Assembly: GCA_032209605.1 (NCBI GenBank)
Contig: JASFXZ010000003.1
Span: 4,714,807-4,778,806 of the forward strand
Direction: 5' to 3'
Source: Mactromeris polynyma
Lineage: Eukaryota > Mollusca > Bivalvia > Venerida > Mactridae
DNA length: 64,000 nucleotides
Part shown: piece by piece, positions 35,045 through 47,647 of the stretch
Layout: each line of letters opens with the position of its first letter
Position numbering within the stretch: the first letter of the stretch is position 1
Program-made: the position numbers and the translations under genes
The notes under the pieces: model-generated
The model's database searches: none
What the model saw: the letters and a program-made list of their open reading frames with translations, nothing else
What the model was told of the DNA's origin: nothing

Positions 35045-36205
35045 CCATGCTGGCAGTAATATCAGTATAACTACTGTCAGTGATAGTAATACTGGTGGCA
35101 GTAATATCAGTATAACTACTGTCAGTGATAGTTATACTGGTGGCAGTAATATCAGTGTAACTACTGTCAGTGATAGTAATACTGGTGGCAGTGATATCAG
35201 TGTTACTACTGTCAGTGATAGTAATACTGTTGGCAGTAATATCAGTATAACTACTGTCAGTGATAGTAATACTGGTGGCAGTAATATCAGTATAACTACT
35301 GTCAGTGATAGTAATACTAGTGGCAGTAATATCAGTATAACTACTGTCAGTGATAGTAATACTGGTCGCAGTAATATCAGTGTAACTACTGTCAGTGATA
35401 GTAATACTGGTGGCAGTAATATCAGTATAACTACTGTCAGTGATAGTAATACTGCTGGCAGTAATATCAGTATAACTACTGTCAGTGATAGTAATACTGT
35501 TGGCAGTAATATCAGTATAACTACTGTCAGTGATAGTAATACTGGTGGCAGTAATATCAGTGTTACTACTGTCAGTGATAGTAATACTGGTGGCAGTAAT
35601 ATCAGTATAACTACTGTCAGTGATAGTTATACTGCTGGCAGTAATATCAGTATAACTACTGTCAGTGATAGTAATAATGTTGGCAGTAATATCAGTATAA
35701 CTACTGTCAGTGATAGTAATACTGCTGGCAGTAATATCAGTGTTACTACTGTCAGTGATAGTAATACTGCTGGCAGTAATATCAGTATAACTACTGTCAG
35801 TAATCGTAATACTGGTGGCAGTAATATCAGTGTAACTACTGTCAGTGATAGTTATACTGGTGGCAGTAATATCAGTGTTACTACTGTCAGTGATAGTAAT
35901 ACTGGTGGCAGTAATATCAGTGTAACTACTGTCAGTGATAGTAATACTGGTGGCAGTAATATCAGAATAAGTCAGTGATAGTTATACTGCTGGCAGTAAT
36001 ATCAGTGTAACTACTGTCAGTAATAGTAATACTGGTGGCAGTAATATCATTATAACTACTGTCAGTGATAGTTATACTGGTGGCAGTAATATCAGTGTAA
36101 CTACTGTCAGTGATAGTTATACTGCTGGCAGTAATATCAGTGTTACTACTGTCAGTGATAGTTATACTGCTGGCAGTAATATCATTATAACTACTGTCGG
36201 TAATT
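35045..36205 (+). repeat. 45-bp minisatellite, about 25 copies, stop-free 15-codon unit
   Basis: Unit GGTGGCAGTAATATCAGTAT, then AACTACTGTCAGTGATAGTAATACT. In one + frame it reads (GSNISITTVSDSNTG)n without stops from about 35050 to about 35955, where a deletion near 35966 breaks the phase. One minus frame is also open. Variation is mostly at a few positions (GGT/GCT/GTT, AAT/TAT, ATA/GTA/GTT). Diverged units continue to about 36440. There is no in-frame ATG, so it is annotated as a repeat. Confidence 0.95.
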
Positions 36206-36439
36206 GTATTATAACTACTGTCAGTGATAATAATACTGCTGGTAGATATAATAGTATCAGCACTGTATTAGATAGCAGCATGTACTTACTGTCAGTGATA
36301 CTAATACTGCTGACAGTAATATCAGTATAACTAATGTCAGTGATACTAATACTGCTGGTAGATATAATAGTATCAGCACAGTATTAAATAGCAGCATGTA
36401 CCTACTGTCAGCATTAGTAATACTGCTGACAGAAATAGT

Positions 36440-38457
36440 GGTAATATTGATGTTAATGCTAGTATTGTTTACTTCACATACATTTATGTTAATGGTTACT
36501 GTAAAGCTTTCAGTGTATGATGGCTATACATTTGAAATTTAACTATCTATGACTGGCAAACTGTACCGAAAATTGCCTATCACAGTTAGCCAAAAAAGCT
36601 TTTACAATATATTGGTGACCTTATTTATTAACATCAGTAGATTAGAAATAAAATGTCATATACAGTCAATTCACTGATGCATATAACTGTGGCCTGATTT
36701 TCAACGTTTTCCCCAACGATTGTTATACCAACAAATGTAGATTTTGTATATAATCCTTTAATTTGTTTATATATTTTGTAAAATCATTCGGACCCAAAGT
36801 TCTCCTACATAAATATTGGTGATTCAATAGGAAATTTAATTCTCGTTTAATGCATATCAAATCTTTTAGTACCCAGTTTGAATGGCAGATACAATTACCT
36901 GAGATATTGTATGCATGACACTAACGGTATTATAAAACTACAACAATAAATCTGAATTGAAATTCACCTCAATAAACCAAAAAATATTTTGTAGATTCTA
37001 ATACCATGAAAATTCAATAGAATCACAAATATTTCATGTATACTATAGAATCTCACGACTGGATATTTAAGATGTGTTTTCTATTCAATATAATAGTGAA
37101 AGTGATTAAATTGAAAGGTGTGTAATTGTGATATTGAAGATGATTGCAGTGCCTCAATTGTTTATTAATACTTTTTCTGAAATCATTTTAAGGGCATTGG
37201 TAATGAGTTTCTTTGTGTATATGATTGACTTTGCGAAATTTATATAAAGCCATTGAAATTAGAAGGGATAAATGGGTGCAGGGTTTTTACACAGCGTCAG
37301 GTTCCAAACTTTTAAAAAACATTGTCATCCATTTCTTGAAACTTCTCGCAAATCATTAAACCTTAGAGTAATCATGATTTTAATTGACTGTTGATACCCA
37401 TAAAAGGAGCATTAATTGTTAATCATAACTTTAATATGTCTTCTTGGACGTAAAATATGTTTTCTATATTTGACTGTTAGTCTGTAATAACTACATGTTC
37501 TGTAATTGCATTCCTACAACTGTATGCTATGGCCATTAAAGTAGAGCAATATTAACTGCATGTTCAATTTAATGGCCATTAAAAGTCAATTAACATCATG
37601 ATCAGTTAAGTTAACATTTTAATGAATTCTATGAAATTGCAAACAATTCAGCCCTTTAACTTGAATGTTCTCATGTCATTTGTACAGAATGTAAAGCATT
37701 CAAAATCCAAAATTGAAATTTTAATTACCATTAAATTTGTCTTAATACATATTCATGCCTTTAAAGTACTAAGCCAACATTTAATGACCGTACAAATGTA
37801 AGAAATGTAATTGCTTTTTTATTGTTGACCAAAAAATGAACAAAATTTTAAGTTTTTCGCATTTCAATGTCTGTATAGGTTTTTTCGGACAATTTTAACA
37901 GCAATTAATTAAAATGATTTTGTGGCATTTTAATGATTAAGCCCTTAAAACATTCTATCCCATTATATTTTGTTATAAACAGCAATGAGTTAGCTTAATT
38001 AGCAGGTTTACATCTTGAAATGGACATTTGATTAGAAATAATTGGACTACATTGTATTACACTATGAGTACTCAAGAATGCAAATATCAAATATTGACAG
38101 ACTCTCAATTGAGCAATATTGGACTGCAAGTGCCCTTATGATTGTCTTTAACAATCCTATCATTTTGAAAGCTACTGTTTGGAATACATGAAGTAAAATC
38201 TGGACCGGAATTTTTTGCCCATTTGATGTCTCAAGTACTATGAATTAAAAGTTTTTTATTGATTAATTAAGGAATACTAGATGAATGTTTTGTTGCTACT
38301 GACAATTCAAATTATTGTACAAATATTATGTTTGCCTAAGACTTTAACTTAGTTGTTAGTTTAATCTAATTGGGTGTATGAGTCTCTGTGGATTCATTAA
38401 TGCATGTTTTACCTGTATTTTGCATTGCTTCAAAAAAATAGATCTTTGAAAAATACA
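36440..38457. other. No recognised feature
   Basis: AT-rich non-coding sequence with frequent ATTAA words and no supported gene or repeat structure. Confidence 0.45.
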
Positions 38458-38458
38458 C

Positions 38459-38625
38459 AACCGTCTCCTGTGGCCGAGTGGTTAAGGCATCCACCTTGGA
38501 AGCAGGAGGTCAAAGGTTCGAATCCTGGTAGGGGTCCGTTCTGATATGGCCGGTTGGTGAGCCGCCAGCTAGTTAAATAATGGTTACATGATGCACCTAC
38601 CTGCCTGTTGTCTGGCATTAAAGGA
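38459..38625 (+). mobile_element. tRNA-derived SINE, copy 1
   Basis: A tRNA-like head with A-box TGGCCGAGTGG and B-box GGTTCGAATCC is followed by a body (CCGTTCTGATATGGC, CAGCTAGTTAAATAATGG) and ends in CTGGCATTA. The acceptor ends do not pair as in a true tRNA. The whole unit recurs inverted at 56102-56262, which makes it a SINE rather than a tRNA gene. Confidence 0.85.
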
Positions 38626-38639
38626 TTGGAATCGGGAAG

Positions 38640-39397
38640 TAAAATTGTGTTCAGAAAATAGGTGTCTCATATTATTTTTTTAGTCAGAAATGGCTGGCCC
38701 TTTAAATAGGGGTGACACTATGATAAATTAACACTTCACTCTCAGGAAATGAAAATTGAAAATGGTGATGATTTCAATTGGTCAATATGTTTCATTTTCA
38801 AATATCTCATAATTAATTGAACTTGTGGGAAAATATTATGAAACGGAATATAGATCTATATTTAAATATGAAAACAGGAGTAAATTGACAATCAGTGGCT
38901 CAGAATTGTCATTGTTTGTCTACTCAAATCTATTTTTACAATCTGCATGGTTCCTGTCTAGCGGGGGAATAGAAACGTTGTTATTATTACCTTGTCTGGT
39001 TTGTAAAAATGAAAAGCTATTGTTGTAATTTGATCATGGTCTGGGTGTGCATCCACATTCTGTTAAATTTTGCGTTTGGCTGTTGGTTATTTATGCAAAA
39101 GGAGATTAATTTGAAGGACTATAACCAAGTAAGCTGTTTAATATGCATGAACAAAATGTTATGTGCCTGTGCTCAGTTAATTCTGACTGACCCTTGAGCT
39201 CAGTGACTATTTGAAAGCTTTAGTCCCACTGCCATCTGGTTTGGGTAGAGCTTGCTGTGTGGATTAAGGAATCCATACACAACAATATGACCCACAGATG
39301 AGCGTCTGAGAGCTCTGCATTCACCTATGGTCACCTCTTGTTGAAGGAACATATCTTAAAGCAGTCTGGAACTTCCTCTGTATTTATGAATCATGAA
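38640..39397. other. No recognised feature
   Basis: Non-coding. Open stretches at 38825-39197 are short and lack splice context or recognisable motifs. Confidence 0.45.
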
Positions 39398-39557
39398 CAA
39401 TAAAATTCACTTCAAGACCACCTCGAAATTAAGAACACAATTTTCAAGTCCAATTTCCCTATTTTAATTGTTATTCAACCTGATTATTAAGACCATCTCA
39501 AATGGAAGACCAGTTTTCAAGGGTCCCAAGGGGGATTGTATTAATGAGGTTTTACTG
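39398..39557. mobile_element. Pogo-like MITE family B, decayed copy
   Basis: CTTCAAGACCACCTCGAAAT, TTCAACCTGATTATTAAGAC and GAGGTTTTACTG follow the family B order. The left terminus is mutated. Confidence 0.7.
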
Positions 39558-41154
39558 TGTATAACAACTTTGGAAGAAAAATCTATGGCGTTTTTAATCC
39601 GACTTGGTTTTTTTTAAATTTCAATATTTTAAGTATCTTCACAAGAAAGGGAAGTCTGACAAGCATAACATTCAGGCTGAATTCGTTCTAGCATTGATTG
39701 GAAAAAAATTGCACGGTGGTTTTTGAGCTGATATAGATTTGAAATCTCTGACTTATAGTCTCTATATCACTGACTTATTGTGCTTATATCTTTGGAAAAC
39801 AAACACATTCGACTGATCTTGTACCTAAAATACGTGGTATGCTTGTAGATAGACCATATAAACGCTACTTCAGATATAGATTGTTGGAGTAGTTTTGATA
39901 ATATTTTAAACTGTATGCTGTTGTATGGGTACTTAAAACAAGTCAAGTACTATGTTTATTTCTGTAATTTGTTGAAAGGCTTTGGATGATTTTTTAAAGT
40001 TTTAAATTAAAATTTCTGATATTTGTACTTAAATACTCTAGAATAATATTCAGTTTCAAGGATTAGTGGTCATCATATTAAAATGAATTATAATTTTTCT
40101 CTATATATGGTGACGTTGTCAAGAAATGTTTGTATATGTTTGAGATTCTGTATTTCATTTCACGACATAAGCGTAATATTTGCATCATAATATTTTGTAC
40201 AAATGAGTGTTTATTCTAGGATAAAGTTCATCAAATATTTATTCAATATTTAACAGTTAATTTAGCATATTCTTAACAAGATAACACAGACGGAAATATT
40301 TTGTGTTTTGTTTAATGTTTTAATATAAACTGTACGTTTATTTATATAAACATTCCTAATTAAGCAGTATGTACATTTATTTGAAAATCACAAGGCTTAA
40401 ACAAATAATAAAAATAATTTGATATCTTTATTGATAATTTTTATGCATTTTTTTAAATAAAGTTTAAAACAAAAACTTTTTATGTAAAATAAAATATTAA
40501 TCTTTAAATGGTTTAAATTGATTATAGCACTTTATCAACGCTTTTCCAAAAAATCTGATTATTATTATATCCTGGATTGTGTAATTAATGTGACAATCAA
40601 CTACTACATTTTTAATACACCTAGATTTTTCTTACATAATCCTGGTGTTTTTGTTATATAACAGGATATCATATAGGATAAGCTGACACTTCCAATAAAA
40701 CTGAATATGTATTAATCCATGGATGTAGTGTTATAAACTCTTAACACTTTTCTCTGTCTATAATTGTGCATATTGACAATTTTATAATAGAGAAAAAAAC
40801 ATATTGATCACTTCTTTAAAAGGTTTGACAAACATTAAAGCATGAATTTAAGTAGAAGAGATATTTTATGTACAAGCTGAAGATATTATTAGGGCAGTTG
40901 TTTTGTATATAGAATAAACTTCATTTTAGATTGCTTTGGAAATGTAAGCAATTTTATATTCAAATAAAAGTTTGCATAAAGAGATTTCTTAACTGCTTTG
41001 TGATAACCGGAGTTCATTAAACGGTTGGAATTAAATTGTTCTGACGTAAAACACATGATTAAATGATTTTGTATGCAATAATTTCTTAGATAAATTTTAT
41101 TTATGACAGTGGACTATTTCATGTGAGTGGAGTGTTTGAAATAAAACATTAAAT
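39558..41154. other. No recognised feature
   Basis: Very AT-rich sequence preceding the 41155 exon. No TATA box or acceptor of note is placed next to that exon. Confidence 0.45.
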
Positions 41155-41381
41155 ATGAGTTTTGAGGGAGGTTATTCTGTGTTACCTCCAATATATGACT
41201 CTGGACAAAATAATGACAATTTTGACACAAATGGTGACACTATGGATATAAATGGTGATAAAGAGGAAGTTAGTGATAAAAATGGCATACATGATACTGC
41301 TGAAGATGGAGAAAATATTCCTGATGAACCATTTAGTTCTATCTTGAATAGTCAAAAACACGCTCTAGGAGAAGATGAAAG
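41155..41381 (+). CDS. Putative alternative first coding exon (acidic) of the EF-hand/WD40 gene
   Basis: ATG at 41155 (context AAATATGAG) opens 75 codons of acidic, Asp/Asn/Glu-rich sequence (MSFEGGYSVLPPIYDSGQ and following) ending ...GEDE at strong donor GTAAGC in phase 2. The exon at 55266 supplies the missing base (AG+T = Ser). The last bases, GAAAG|GTAAGC, equal those of the 28492 donor. No acceptor lies upstream, so it is a first exon if real. Confidence 0.6.
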
Positions 41382-41410
41382 GTAAGCTTTTACTGAGTAC
41401 AAGTTTAACA

Positions 41411-41625
41411 ATTGACATCAGGGAGGTGATGTGGTCAAGCACCTGACCCAACCGTCTTTTTTATGTTCGAGCCCCACTGAGCAGAGTTTGTTCACATACT
41501 GCACAATCTCTAATTAAGAAGTAAGTTCTTGTAAGTAACCAAGGAAGCAGTCATCGAGAGTGATTAGTATATGTTGTAAGAACTTGATTGACAATCGATG
41601 TAAAATAAACATGTTAAAACTAAAC
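41411..41625 (+). mobile_element. tRNA-derived SINE-like element
   Basis: A head with GTGGTCAAGCACCTGACC and a B-box-like GTTCGAGCCCCACTGAGC, then a tail ATGTTGTAAGAACTTGATTG and TAAAATAAAC. No second copy in the window. Confidence 0.5.
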
Positions 41626-41925
41626 AATTGACATTTGGCCCCATCTAACCTAAGGGGTTCAATGTGGCTGGTTGAGTACATAAATGTGATATAAATAGTC
41701 TAATGGTATTTACATGTGTCGATCCTGTTTGCTGCTACCATGTAAATGCATGTTGTTTTTCCTTGTGTGTGTCTGTGTTGGGAGGCATTGTCTTGTGTGC
41801 GTGTGGCATTCCCCTGTAACATCTGAATCTATCTTTCATCGTAATCATGTTGGATTATCATCATGATGATTTTAAACTTTCTCTCCTATTGTTTGAAAAA
41901 TTGAGAGGTCCATGTTATGATTCAG

Positions 41926-42506
41926 GGTCAACTCGGCCCACTTACAATCTCGGCCCAGTCCTACTCGGCCCACTTACCAACTCGGCCTGGTCCAACTCGG
42001 CCCAATAATTGAGGCGATATATATGAACCTTTTATGTGTTGAATTTTGATATATTGATCATTAATATTTAAGTTAAAACCAATTAAATGTAATTTGAAAA
42101 CATTATTGAATATTCCCTGTGCATTGAAGATTCGCGGTGCAGTGAAAATTTCCAGCTCAATGGAGAGGAAATTTCCCAGTGAAATGTATTTTGGTATCTG
42201 TTATAATTTGAACATGCTAATTAAATTGTCACACCGTTTTTATGAGAGGTATCTCTTTCACATTGTATCATTATTTTATTCTTTATAGATTTGAAACAAA
42301 GTAGACGATATGAAAACCTTTAATATTTATTTCATAATGTTGGTATAAATAATAAACAAGCCTTTTCATTGCGCTTAAAAGGACGACTACTATCACCTTC
42401 TTTAGTATGCCGAAGGTGTGAACAACGTTTTCATTGCGCTTCAAAAGTGGGCCGAGTTGGACCGGGCTGAGTAGGACCGGGCCGAGATTGTAAGTGGGCC
42501 AAAATG
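41926..42506. mobile_element. 581-bp MITE with GGCCCA-rich inverted repeats (family L)
   Basis: The left arm CCCACTTACAATCTCGGCCC, then GTCCTACTCGGCCCA, is mirrored at the right by GGCCGAGATTGTAAGTGGGCC and TGAGTAGGACCGGGC. The TIRs are about 55 bp, strikingly GC-rich in an AT-rich neighbourhood. The interior is AT-rich and non-coding. Confidence 0.85.
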
Positions 42507-43640
42507 CCAAAATAGATGAAGTTGGGGAATTTGTTTGGGGGGGATGCACCAGGATCGTTAGTGATATTGTTAAACATCACATGTTGTTGGTGAACACACT
42601 CCATTACAATAGCCTTAATGCCACTCCATACATCTCATATAAGCGCCATAATTACTGACCCCACCTTGTAGTCTTTGCTGTATTATTTAAATAGGAAAAT
42701 ATGTTAGTTAAGTCGATTCTCAAATAAAGACCGTTGGCTTTGATTTTGAAAGATCTATAATGATACATACCCAGTACACCAAATCAAAGATTAATAAAAT
42801 TAACATAATTTAAATGTTGATTCAAACAAAATTAATGAACGTGACTTGAAAGAAACTTATGCACGTGCAGAATTAATTTGATTGAGTCTGAACTCTCCAT
42901 ATGTATCTTGTGTCTCGCATTCATCTGAAAGATTATGATTTATTTATACATGTACATATTTATTTAACATTGACTGCGTAAACAAGTTATAACAATTTAT
43001 ATATAATCACTCTCAATGACTTGGAATATTATGAATAAATTTCAACACCATTTCAAATATAATTATTGTGACAGCATTCAATTTTAGGTTTATCCTGGTT
43101 TTATTTTATGTGTGCTAATTGTTAACATTGTCATAAACTATTAATGGCTAATATTAATTGATTATATATAAAGTTGTTATTCCGTTTTTAAAATATAATA
43201 AAATACATAGCTTAATAAATGCTAAATATTTAATGTTGCTACAGATTTTTTGTATTTCAATGATAACTCACACAAAACGTATTTTATAGTATAATGCCAA
43301 ACTTTTTGGGCCAGAAAATTAATTTCGTTCCTCCTTGTAATTTTATTCCTTTTATTCTCGATGAAAAAATGTGTGCATTTTCTCTATCATTCAATGTACA
43401 ATCTTACTTTCATTCAATAAGAATAGGATATTAACTTTGTGATTTCTGTGTTAGAAAGATGAATACCAAGTAAGTATATATAATTTATTTTTGTTGCAAT
43501 CTAAGAGGCCAAAAATCATGCACATACATTTTATTACATACAATTTATACATAATTATAGCATGGATAATTTTATGAGCATTTCACGCAAATCTACTGAT
43601 GGATGACATGTTACTTGATTGAATATCAGGGTTATAAAGT
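42507..43640. other. No recognised feature
   Basis: AT-rich non-coding sequence. Confidence 0.45.
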
Positions 43641-43689
43641 CCAATCTGTCCAGAGAAATGCCCTTTCTGAGATACATGTGTTGACTGTT

Positions 43690-44650
43690 GTTGAGAGGTT
43701 GTTGTTGTAGAGAGGTTTAATTGGTACAAATGTAGTACATGTTTACTATGGGAAAATTGATGATATTGTTGTCCTGGAGAGATTCCATTGTATAATTGTT
43801 TTGCATGTTTATAATGCTGTTGTTGACGAGAGGTTGTTGCTCAAGAGAGGTCCATCCTGAAGCGGTTTCTTTGCATGTTTATAATGAGGTTGTTGAAGAG
43901 AGGTTGTTGCTCAAGAGAGGTCCATCCTGAAGTGGTTCTTTGCATGCTTATAATGCTGTTGTTGACAAGAGGTTGTTGCTCAAGAGAGGTCCATCCTGAA
44001 GCGGTTTCTTTGCATGTTTATAATGAGGTTGTTGAAGAGAGGTTGTTGCTCAAGAGAGGTCCATCCTGAAGTGGTTCTTTGCATGCTTATAATGAGGTTG
44101 TTGAAGAGAGGTTGTTGCTCAAGAGAGAGCCACCATGAAACGGTTTATTTGCATGTTTATAATGAGGTTGTTGAAGAGAGGTTGTTGCTCAAGAGAGGGC
44201 CACCATGACGCGGTTTCTTTGCATGTTTATAATGAGGTAGTTGAAGAGAGGTTGTTGCTCAAGAGAGGGCCACCATGACGCGGTTTCTTTGCATGTTTAT
44301 AATGAGGTTGTTGAAGAGAGGTTGTTGCTCAAGAGAGGGCCATCCTGAAGTGGTTTCTTTGCATGTTTATAATGCTGTTGTTGAAGAGAGGTTGTTGCTC
44401 AAGAGAGGGCCACCATGATGCGGTTTCTTTGCATGTTTATAATGAGGTTGTTGAAGAGAGGTTGTTGCTCAAGAGAGGGCTATCCTGAAGCAGTTTCTTT
44501 GCATGTTTATAATGCTGTTGTTGAAGAGAGGTTGTTGCTCAATAGGGGGCCGTCCTGGAGAGGTTTCTTTGTATAATTGTTTTGCATGTTTATAATGTTG
44601 TTGTTGAAGAGTCTCAGGTTGTTGCTCAAGAGGGGGCCGTCCTGGAAAGG
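43690..44650. repeat. 70-bp minisatellite, about 11 copies, derived from a MITE interior
   Basis: Unit GCATGTTTATAATGAGGTTG, TTGAAGAGAGGTTGTTGCTC, AAGAGAGGGCCACCATGA and a link to the next. The best-conserved 37 bp of the unit is almost identical to the reverse complement of 52674-52710 inside a pogo-like MITE. Edge units are decayed. The open frames here are repeat products. Confidence 0.93.
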
Positions 44651-44939
44651 TGGCATTGTGTAATCATAATGATAATGCTATGGTGATGAGATGTATATAA
44701 GCTTCATGATATGTTTTGCTCTGGAGACAAACTTTGCTTTGTCACTCTTATAACTTAATGCATAACTTTGCTTCATGTTAAGATTTGTGTAGATTAACAA
44801 TACAATACCATTAGGCAATGTGTGATAAACTTGTTGTAATCTAAGGATCTGTTCTGATATGATATTGTGCAGAAAACAAAATGATATAACTAGAAGTTTT
44901 AGTGACGTTTCAGTTTTGTATAAGGAATGGTAGTAAGTA

Positions 44940-45010
44940 AATAATCTTTATTTCCGTCTCATCATTGTAAGTACATGCATATATTTACAATATACATAGA
45001 ACACAATAGC
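44940..45010. repeat. Dispersed repeat family M, copy 2
   Basis: AATAATCTTTATTTCCGTCT and CATATATTTACAATATACAT parallel 32936-33010. Confidence 0.45.
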
Positions 45011-45326
45011 AATTTAAAAGTATACAATGCCACCCTGTAGTGGAGTTATGAGAAATGACAAAAAAAACACAACATATTACAAATGGTTGTCTTTACCATG
45101 TATATATGATATAAAACTGAAATAACCCTGCTAATCTAGTAGTATATAACTATTACTCTAAAAACAGTTCTTAAACACTTTTTATTTTATATTTGAAGAT
45201 TTTGTGTATGTATGTTGACACTCTGGTACTGAACACAGTCATCCATTTCAGCTTTATTAAACTTTAGGGGGTTCATCTTCAGAATGTGATAATTTGTGAT
45301 TTCGCAGGTGACTGATACTTAAACCA

Positions 45327-45469
45327 GCCCTGCGTTCAGTTACGGCTAACAGTTGCTCTTCTTACGAAAATGTTTTGTTTTGTATCCCTGACCCACCCTA
45401 TCGCATTCACTGCACCCAGGAACCAAATTTCAAATGTTAGCCACAAATACCTTTCTGAATGCAGGGCTG
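45327..45469. mobile_element. MITE family F, copy 2
   Basis: Ends CCCTGCGTTCAG...CTGAATGCAGGG are inverted. The interior matches 19698-19848. It is immediately followed by a second, related unit. Confidence 0.75.
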
Positions 45470-45582
45470 CCCTGTGTTCAGTTATGTTGTTACGAAACTG
45501 TTTTGTTTTGTATCCTGGCCCACCTTATTGCATTGATCTGCTCACGGGGAACCAAATTTCGAACACTTTTACTGGACACAGC
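45470..45582. mobile_element. MITE family F, copy 3 (tandem to copy 2)
   Basis: CCCTGTGTTCAGTTATG...ACTGGACACAG with the same interior order (GGCCCACC, GGGGAACCAAATTTC). It abuts copy 2 head to tail. Confidence 0.7.
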
Positions 45583-46274
45583 ATCAATTACCCGTCCAAA
45601 AATAAACTTCTCAAATCAAACAAGAAAACTGATAGGTTAAAAAATCTCATAGTACGTATAAGTCTTATTAATAAATAATCAACTTACGTTCTTTAGAAAG
45701 AAACTTTGAATGGTATTAGAAAGGCATGGCTAAACATCTGCAATGGATGACATTTATAATTAAAGTGATTAGACATCTTGTCATTATTGATAATTCATTA
45801 TTTTTTTTAATTTCCAGCTTATCTTATGAATTCCAGATTGTAGTACATTGTTCCCAATGAGTGGTTTTATTGCTGACAGAATACATTATTCATTATGTCA
45901 CGCCCGACATTTATTGATCACCGACATATTACTGTACTGTTTTGTTCAGTTGGAAAATCTGATTATACTGCTTTATTCAGTTCATATGACAAATGACAGT
46001 GTTAAAGTCTGCCACCCCATGCTGCAACAGTATGTAGTATGAATGAAATGAATTGCGATGAGGAAAAAATCGATGGTTCAATAGTCCCATACACGACAAA
46101 TTCATTATACAGAATAGGATGAACATTGTTCTTTGAATTTAGTAAACTCTTTATTAACAATTGTCTTGCAGTTAAAATGAATGAAAGAATCATACAATAT
46201 TAATTATATTGGCTTTCAAGCAACAGGTATCGTCCTATCATGAATCAGAGAAGGAGAACATTCCCTGTAAAAAG

Positions 46275-46495
46275 GTTCAAGAATAAGTTCACGAATAAGT
46301 TCACGAACAAATTATTTCATGAAAATAAAAATTAAGGTTTCATGAATTTTTAGAATTCATGAACTGATTTGTGAACTTATTCATGAACAAATGCATGAAC
46401 TATTTCATGAACAAATGCATGAACTATTTCATGAACAAATTCATTAACTGATTCATGAATTCCGAAATTCATGAAATGTAAATCATGAATTAATT
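46275..46495. repeat. AT-rich tandem repeat of CATGAAC-type units (about 24 bp)
   Basis: ATGAACAAATGCATGAACTA and variants repeat irregularly. It shares the word AATTCATGAA with the arrays at 59120-59400 and 63550-63610. Confidence 0.7.
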
Positions 46496-46534
46496 TATTC
46501 TGAAAACCTATTCTTATGCACTTATTAATGTTTT

Positions 46535-46705
46535 GCCCAGGGGAGGGGGTAGCAGGGATACATGGGACTTAAGACATAAGATGATCCCCGACAGGTGGAA
46601 ATTTGACTCGCCGAATAATTCCAGTCCTAAGAAATAAACTAATGCTGGATATTTAATAAATCCTGAAAGTGGGGAATAAATTAGCATCTCCCACCTGTTA
46701 TTATG
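46535..46705. repeat. GGGGAAT-type dispersed repeat (family I)
   Basis: Contains GTGGGGAATAAATTAGCATC and TCTCCCACC, resembling 17890-18130 in inverse orientation. Borders are uncertain. Confidence 0.35.
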
Positions 46706-47647
46706 ATCAACTTGACACCTTAAGAATTAATAAATTGGTCATTGTTATCAGTAACTGGTTTTAAATTCCAATTCCTGGTAGATTTCAATAGTTTCTGGTA
46801 AAACTATTCATAAAAAATCTAACCCTGTGCTATTTTCTGAACTAAACTTTCAAAAATGACTTTTAACAAAGGGAGACAACTATGTATACTCCCATTAACT
46901 TGTAGTTACTGCCCTTCAATAAGAACCAGTTGACTAGGTACACTGTAAACTTTCTGGTAGTTGTTTAGTGACAAAAATCAATACACAAACATTTATTCTG
47001 CTCTCATACTATATATGACCAGACAAAAGTGTTCAAGAATGAATTAAGAATGTAAACGAAAGTGTAAACATTCATTGTAAGAATTTGATGTAAGACAGTT
47101 TTATCTTGTATCGCCGTGTGATTTGTCGGCGTGCTCGACAGCCAATCTCCCCCGCTGTGTTTTACCTACACACGTAGTTAACATTTCCAATGATTTATTT
47201 CATTTAAAACTCCTTCTCTCATTTTGATATGACTGCATAATGAGTGTAGGTTGTTTACATTTTTGAAAAACAAACATTATGATTTAGTCCAATGTGCAAA
47301 GCTGCCAATCGGACTTCATTTGTTGGCACATGAGATATCATTCCAAATTACAAAACTTGATATTTTATGTAAATTAAGCAATATTTAATACTTTGACACT
47401 TTTTGGCTTGCCACTTGAAGGGACAGTTATAGATTGTACTATATATATATATTGCAAGCGGGTATACAGCAATTACATAAGGGGTGGAAGTCGGGGAAAA
47501 CATGAATGTTTTTGGAATAATATTTGTTGAATGCGCTGAAAATCTATATTGTACCATATGCCTTTAATTATACCATAATTTAGGAGCTAAAGTAGTAAAT
47601 CTGAGTTCAGAGAGAAAAGTATTAAAACCCAAGCCTCATGTTGAATG

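Noticed and set aside
38459..38540. Possible tRNA gene
   Set aside because: The A and B boxes are good, but the acceptor arms do not pair. The same sequence with a 90-bp extra body recurs inverted at 56102-56262, so it is a SINE.
43875..44208. LLKRGCCSRE-type open frames
   Set aside because: Products of the 70-bp satellite and its MITE ancestor.
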